A DNA stretch of 58,457 nt. Origin: Betaproteobacteria bacterium RIFCSPLOWO2_12_FULL_62_58 (GTDB lineage: Bacteria > Pseudomonadota > Gammaproteobacteria > Burkholderiales > SG8-41). This document shows positions 54,223 through 58,457 of this stretch, in pieces. The notes beneath the pieces were generated by a model. That model ran no database searches. It was not told the DNA's origin and worked only from the letters and a program-made list of their open reading frames with translations. A program made the position numbers and the translations under genes. The stretch is from the NCBI GenBank assembly GCA_001772005.1, contig MERI01000100.1, forward strand, positions 1 through 58,457, read 5' to 3'. Every line of letters begins with the position of its first letter. The stretch's first letter is position 1.

Positions 54223-55668
54223 ATGCTGTGGCTGGCACTGCATTTCCGTCATCTTCCGCTCGAAACGTTCACGCGTGGCGTGCGTGGATCAGGGCCCTTG
54301 GCGATTGCTTCGTCATCCGGCAGCGGCGCCCCTCTCGTCGCCTGCGACCGGAAAGCGCACGCTCGCGGCGTACGCTGCGGCATGGCGGTTGCCGCCGCGT
54401 GGGCGCTTGCCTCCGATCTCAAAATCGTCATGCGCGATGAGACTGCCGAGCGTGCCGCGCTCGAGCGTGTAGCCGCGTGGGCGTTCCAGTTCACGCCGAT
54501 GGTGAGCATTTCCGGACCGGCGGACGTGCTGCTCGAAGTAGCGGGATCGCTGAAGCTGTTCGGGGGCCTAGGCCGGTTGCGCCAACGCCTTGAGCAGGGC
54601 CTTGCAGAACTCGGTTATGGCGCTTTTGTGGCCTGTGCGCCCACACCGCTCGCGGCGCAACTCTTCGCTCGCGCCGGCTTGTCAGTCCGGATACAACACC
54701 ACGATGCGCTGCATCACGAACTGGAGAAGCTTCCGGTCTCCCTGCTCGATCATTCTCCAGAAATCACAGCGATGCTGGGGAATTTTGGCGTACATAGCGT
54801 CGGCGAATGTCTGAGGCTGCCGCGCGACGGGCTGGCGCGCCGCGCGGGCCAGCGCCTGCTCGATGACATCGACCGGGCGGTGGGCAGACTGCCCGATCCC
54901 CGATCGCCTTTTGTCCCGCCGCCGGGTTTTTCGGCATCGTTGCCGTTGCCGGCACCAGTCGACCAGGTGGAAGCCTTGTTGTTCGCCGCGCGTCGCCTGC
55001 TCGCCGAGCTGTGTGGATGGCTCGCCGCGACCGGCAATGGCGTGCAAAGCCTGCGCTTCACGCTGGCGCACGAAGATCACGCAGACACGCAGGTCGTCAT
55101 GAAGCTGGTGGCGGCAAGCCGCGATCACCAACACCTGACCGATGTGCTGCGCGAGCGCCTGGCGCGTATCGAGCTACCCTGCGCGGTAACCGCCATCACG
55201 CTCGCCGCTGAGCAGCTCCAGCCGCTCGCCTCGCACAATCTGTCATTTCTGCCGGATGCCCGTCATCACGCCGAAAGCTCTGCCCGGTTCGTCGAGCGCC
55301 TGCGCGCTCGCCTTGGTGACGAGGCCGTCTGCGGGCTGGCTGCTTTTCCCGACCACCGCCCGGAACACGCCTGGCGCGTCTGCGAGCCGGGTAACGACGC
55401 CGCACTCAAGGAGCTGCAGGCGCCGCCCTCGCGCCCACTCTGGCTGCTCGTTTCGCCCCAACCGCTCAGGGAAGTCGCTGCCATACCGCATTACGATGGG
55501 CCGCTGTCGCTGCTCGCCGGCCCCGAGCGCATCGAGGCGGGTTGGTGGGATGGAAACGATGTTGCCCGCGACTACTTTGTCGCCCGCAATCCTGTGCAAT
55601 CCGTGTTGTGGGTTTACCGCGAGCGCGGTGCCTCCGGCGGCTGGTACCTGCACGGCATCTTTGGATGA
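54223..55668 (+). CDS. imuB: Y-family polymerase-like protein ImuB (catalytically inactive)
   Basis: The product is 481 residues with the DinB fold, but the acidic triad is lost: the N-terminus is MLWLALHFRHLPLETF where active enzymes have Asp, and the later SIDE motif is replaced by SISGPADVLLEVAGSLKLFGG. FGVHSVGECLRLPRDGLARRAG is the helix-hairpin region. ImuB bridges ImuA, the beta clamp and DnaE2. The gap after imuA is 6 bases. Confidence 0.92.
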   Translation: MLWLALHFRHLPLETFTRGVRGSGPLAIASSSGSGAPLVACDRKAHARGVRCGMAVAAAWALASDLKIVMRDETAERAALERVAAWAFQFTPMVSISGPADVLLEVAGSLKLFGGLGRLRQRLEQGLAELGYGAFVACAPTPLAAQLFARAGLSVRIQHHDALHHELEKLPVSLLDHSPEITAMLGNFGVHSVGECLRLPRDGLARRAGQRLLDDIDRAVGRLPDPRSPFVPPPGFSASLPLPAPVDQVEALLFAARRLLAELCGWLAATGNGVQSLRFTLAHEDHADTQVVMKLVAASRDHQHLTDVLRERLARIELPCAVTAITLAAEQLQPLASHNLSFLPDARHHAESSARFVERLRARLGDEAVCGLAAFPDHRPEHAWRVCEPGNDAALKELQAPPSRPLWLLVSPQPLREVAAIPHYDGPLSLLAGPERIEAGWWDGNDVARDYFVARNPVQSVLWVYRERGASGGWYLHGIFG

Positions 55669-55742
55669 GTGATAAGCGATGAGTGATGAGTGCAGAGTTA
55701 ACAACGAAATTCTGCACCCTGCATTCCGCACTCTGCACTTTT
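55669..55742. repeat. Short GTGA-type repeats between imuB and dnaE2
   Basis: GTGATAAGCGATGAGTGATG and the following GAGTGCAGAG are runs of rTGA-based short units. CTCTGCA-type units are then seen in reverse orientation before the dnaE2 ATG. The same class of units occurs at 1150-1195 (GTGAACG repeated) and inside dnaE2. Confidence 0.5.
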
Positions 55743-58457
55743 ATGTCTCCGCTTCCCGCCTACGCGGAACTGCACTGTCTCAGCAATTTCACCTTCCTGC
55801 GCGGCGCCTCGGCTCCTGAGGAACTGGTCGAGCGCGCGCATGAACTCGGCTATGCCGCGCTCGCCATCACCGACGAGTGTTCCTTTGCCGGCGTAGTTCG
55901 GGCTCATGTCGCGGTCAAGCAGTACGGGCTGAAACTCATCGTTGGAACCGAAATCCGGCTCGACGATGGATTGAAGCTCGTCCTGCTTGCCACCGACCGC
56001 GAAAGCTATGGTCATCTCTCGGCACTCATCACCCGCGGCCGGATGAATGCTTCCAAAGGAAGCTATCGCCTTGCGCGTGCCGATCTCGGGCAAAATCTCG
56101 ACGGCTGCCTCGCGCTGCTTGTTCCGGATGAATGCCCCAACTTCGAGCATGCGTGTTTCGTCGCCGAGCGCTTCCCGCACCGTGCCTGGATCGCCGCCGA
56201 ACTGCTGTGGGGTCCCAACGACCAGGCCCGGCTCGCTGAGTTGCGCGAACTTGCCCAAAGCACCGGTCTGCCACTCACCGCCGCCGGCGACGTGCACATG
56301 CACGTGCGCTCGCGCAAGACGCTGCAGGATGCGCTGACCGCCATCCGTCTCGGCATCCCGGTGCGCGAAGCCGGTCACGCGCTTCATCCCAACGCCGAAC
56401 GTCACTTGCGCCCGCGGTTGCGGCTGGCGCGGATTTATCCGACGAAACTGCTCGCCGAAACCCTCCGCATCGCCGAACGCTGCAATTTCTCGCTCGACAG
56501 CCTGCGCTACGACTACCCTGACGAGATCGTTCCCGAGGGCCACACGCCGGCGAGCCATCTGCGAGAACTCACCGAGCGCGGCCTCATCCGGCGCTTTCCC
56601 CGGGGTGCGCCGGATTACGTGCGCAACCTCATCGAGCATGAGCTCAAGCTCATCGCGGGACTCCGCTACGAGCACTTCTTCCTCACCGTCCACGATATCG
56701 TGCAATTCGCCCGCTCCCGGAACATTCTCTGCCAGGGGCGCGGCTCGGCGGCGAATTCCGCGGTGTGCTACTGCCTGGGCATTACCGAAGTCGATCCTTC
56801 GCGCATGAACGTGCTGTTCGAGCGCTTCATCTCGCGCGAGCGCGACGAGCCGCCCGATATCGACGTCGATTTCGAACACCAGCGGCGCGAGGAAGTGATC
56901 CAGTATATCTACGGTAAATACGGCCGCGCCCGCGCCGCCCTGGCGGCGACCGTGATCACCTACCGTCCGCGCAGCGCCCTGCGCGATGTCGGCAAGGCGC
57001 TCGGACTGGAGCTGGCGCAGGTCGACCGGCTCGCCAAGTCGATGACGTGGTGGAACGGCAGGCAAGTGCTTCCGGAGCGCCTGCGACAGGCCGGTGTCGA
57101 CATCGACAGTCCCGTGATCCGGCGCTTGATCGTGCTGGTGAACGATCTCGTCGGTTGTCCGCGCCATCTGTCGCAGCATGTCGGCGGCTTCGTGATCTCG
57201 CGCGGGCCGCTGTCCCGCCTGGTGCCGATCGAGAACGCAGCGATGCCGGAACGCAGCGTAATCCAGTGGGACAAGGACGATCTCGAAGCGCTGGGGTTAC
57301 TCAAAGTCGACGTGCTCGCGCTCGGCATGCTGTCGGCGATACGCCGCGCACTCGACCTCGTCAACCGCCACCACGGCGGATCGCTCACCATGCAGAAGAT
57401 ACTCGATCGCGGCGACGACCCGGCGGTCTACGAGATGATCCGGCGCGCCGACACCATGGGCGTATTCCAGATCGAATCGCGCGCCCAGATGTCGATGCTG
57501 CCGCGACTGAAGCCCTGGGAGTTTTACGATCTCGTCATCGAGGTTGCGATCGTGCGGCCCGGACCGATCCAGGGCGGGATGGTGCATCCCTATCTCCGGC
57601 GCCGGCAGGGTTTGGAGCCCGTGACCTATCCTTCCGACACCGTCAGACAGGTGCTGGAGCGAACCCTGGGCGTGCCGATTTTCCAGGAGCAGGTGATGCA
57701 ACTCGCCATGGTCGCAGCCGGATTCACGCCGGGCGAGGCGGATCAGCTAAGACGCTCAATGGCGGCGTGGCGGCGCAAAGGCGGACTGGAACACTTTCAC
57801 CAGCGTCTCATCAGCGGCATGCAGGAACGCGGCTATTCGCAGCAGTTCGCCGAGCAAATCTATCGGCAGGTCTGCGGCTTCGGCGAGTACGGATTTCCCG
57901 AGTCGCATTCCGCCAGCTTCGCCCTGCTCGCCTACGTCTCCTCCTGGCTCAAGCACTATGAGCCCGCCGCTTTTCTCGCCGCCATGCTGAACAGCCAGCC
58001 GCTCGGCTTCTATTCCCCTTCGGAACTCGTGCAGGACGCGCGCCGTCACGGTGTCGAGGTGCGCCCGGTGGATGTCACCGCGAGCGACTGGGAATGCACC
58101 ATCGAGCCACGAGTCACAAACGACCCGTCATTCCTCACCCTCACCCGTCACCCCTCACCCCTCACCCGTCACGCCTTATCAGTCACGCCTCATCAGTCAC
58201 GCGTTTCTGCCCCCACCGTCCGCCTCGGCTTTTTGATGGTGAAGGGGCTATCGCAAGTCAGCGCGGAACGCATCGTCGCGGCACGCAGGCAAAAACCATT
58301 TGAGAATATAGACGACCTTGCGCGGCGGGCCGATCTGAACAAGCGTGATCTGCAAAACCTCGCTGCCGCCGGTGCGCTTGCCGCACTCGCCGGACATCGC
58401 CGCAATGCGCACTGGCTGGCGGCCGGCGCCGATGTTTTGCCGCAGCTTCTTCAAGAT
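55743..58457 (+). CDS. dnaE2: Error-prone DNA polymerase DnaE2 (3' end outside window)
   Basis: 905 codons are visible and open to the window end. The N-terminal PHP domain ([22 protein letters not shown]) is followed by the DnaE catalytic domain with [23 protein letters not shown] and [23 protein letters not shown], containing the catalytic aspartates. [35 protein letters not shown] and [20 protein letters not shown] are typical. Between DWECTIEP and [20 protein letters not shown] about 33 residues are encoded by a repeat tract, where homologues have about ten. It is the mutasome polymerase. Confidence 0.95.
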   Translation, partial: MSPLPAYAELHCLSNFTFLRGASAPEELVERAHELGYAALAITDECSFAGVVRAHVAVKQYGLKLIVGTEIRLDDGLKLVLLATDRESYGHLSALITRGRMNASKGSYRLARADLGQNLDGCLALLVPDECPNFEHACFVAERFPHRAWIAAELLWGPNDQARLAELRELAQSTGLPLTAAGDVHMHVRSRKTLQDALTAIRLGIPVREAGHALHPNAERHLRPRLRLARIYPTKLLAETLRIAERCNFSLDSLRYDYPDEIVPEGHTPASHLRELTERGLIRRFPRGAPDYVRNLIEHELKLIAGLRYEHFFLTVHDIVQFARSRNILCQGRGSAANSAVCYCLGITEVDPSRMNVLFERFISRERDEPPDIDVDFEHQRREEVIQYIYGKYGRARAALAATVITYRPRSALRDVGKALGLELAQVDRLAKSMTWWNGRQVLPERLRQAGVDIDSPVIRRLIVLVNDLVGCPRHLSQHVGGFVISRGPLSRLVPIENAAMPERSVIQWDKDDLEALGLLKVDVLALGMLSAIRRALDLVNRHHGGSLTMQKILDRGDDPAVYEMIRRADTMGVFQIESRAQMSMLPRLKPWEFYDLVIEVAIVRPGPIQGGMVHPYLRRRQGLEPVTYPSDTVRQVLERTLGVPIFQEQVMQLAMVAAGFTPGEADQLRRSMAAWRRKGGLEHFHQRLISGMQERGYSQQFAEQIYRQVCGFGEYGFPESHSASFALLAYVSSWLKHYEPAAFLAAMLNSQPLGFYSPSELVQDARRHGVEVRPVDVTASDWECTIEPRVTNDPSFLTLTRHPSPLTRHALSVTPHQSRVSAPTVRLGFLMVKGLSQVSAERIVAARRQKPFENIDDLARRADLNKRDLQNLAAAGALAALAGHRRNAHWLAAGADVLPQLLQD
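58110..58206. repeat. CTCACCC/GTCACGC repeat tract read in frame within dnaE2
   Basis: The tract is made of short TCAC- and TCAG-based units (CCGTCACCCCTCACCCCTCA and so on to CATCAGTCACGCG). The frame before (DWECTIEP) and after (TVRLGFLM) is kept, so a low-complexity Thr/Ser/Pro/Arg/His stretch is inserted at a surface linker. Confidence 0.75.

Noticed and set aside
55698..57179. A 493-codon open frame on the minus strand opposite dnaE2
   Set aside because: It has shadow composition and no recognisable domain; dnaE2 motifs are complete on the other strand.
1..58457. CRISPR array or toxin-antitoxin/restriction defence island
   Set aside because: No regularly spaced repeats of 25-40 bp and no defence-type enzymes were seen; the only regular repeat is the 108-bp coding period of the coiled-coil gene.

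Overview
This window reads as a high-GC betaproteobacterial chromosome. The evidence is the gene families present (DUF4936, YgfX-like, a short RsmI-like methylase, a lexA-imuA-imuB-dnaE2 SOS cassette) and a fatty-acid cluster in the same order as in gammaproteobacteria but with betaproteobacterial additions. I cannot place it below class. Both ends are cut inside genes: a GNAT acetyltransferase on the left and dnaE2 on the right.

Layout. 1-13.8 kb is accessory: NRDE protein, ygfZ, a type I secretion locus collapsed by deletion (hlyB head joined to hlyD body), an unrecognised 514-residue protein, a tandem-repeat coiled-coil gene coupled to a GAF-GAF-PAS adenylate cyclase, an MgtC/DUF4010 membrane protein, a CHRD lipoprotein, a Yip1 protein, a YgfX-like protein and two small unknown genes. 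At 13.86 kb lies a nearly canonical dif site. A filamentous-phage (inovirus) prophage of about 6.1 kb abuts it: Zot, DUF2523, a TspB/pIII-like adhesin, a Zn-ribbon microprotein, small membrane proteins, a 44-residue major coat, replication protein and ssDNA-binding protein, all leftward, with a divergent repressor behind two identical operators. A second Xer-like site lies near the 3' end of the repressor gene.

20.5-36.1 kb is a mostly leftward housekeeping block: ankyrin protein, tatD, holB, tmk, mltG, pabC, fabF, acpP, fabG, fabD, fabH, plsX, rpmF, yceD. A divergent maf and RsmI-like methylase follow, then sppA, a HAD phosphatase and rluC. rne is divergent from rluC, as in E. coli. 39.3-43.4 kb holds an LMW phosphatase pseudogene, uvrB, an aromatic/aspartate aminotransferase and tRNA-Arg/tRNA-His. 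43.5-52.6 kb holds dksA, then leftward pnp, rpsO, truB, rbfA, infB, nusA and rimP. 52.8 kb to the end is the SOS mutagenesis operon under a 30-bp LexA palindrome.

Small repeats shape the window. A hairpin element has been read through in frame inside the NRDE gene. A GTGA-type short repeat tract extends dnaE2 in frame. Two or three copies of a small inverted-repeat (MITE-like) element with CTAG ends lie in intergenic regions, one of them supplying the maf stop codon. The 3' end of fabG is duplicated around a 280-bp insert.
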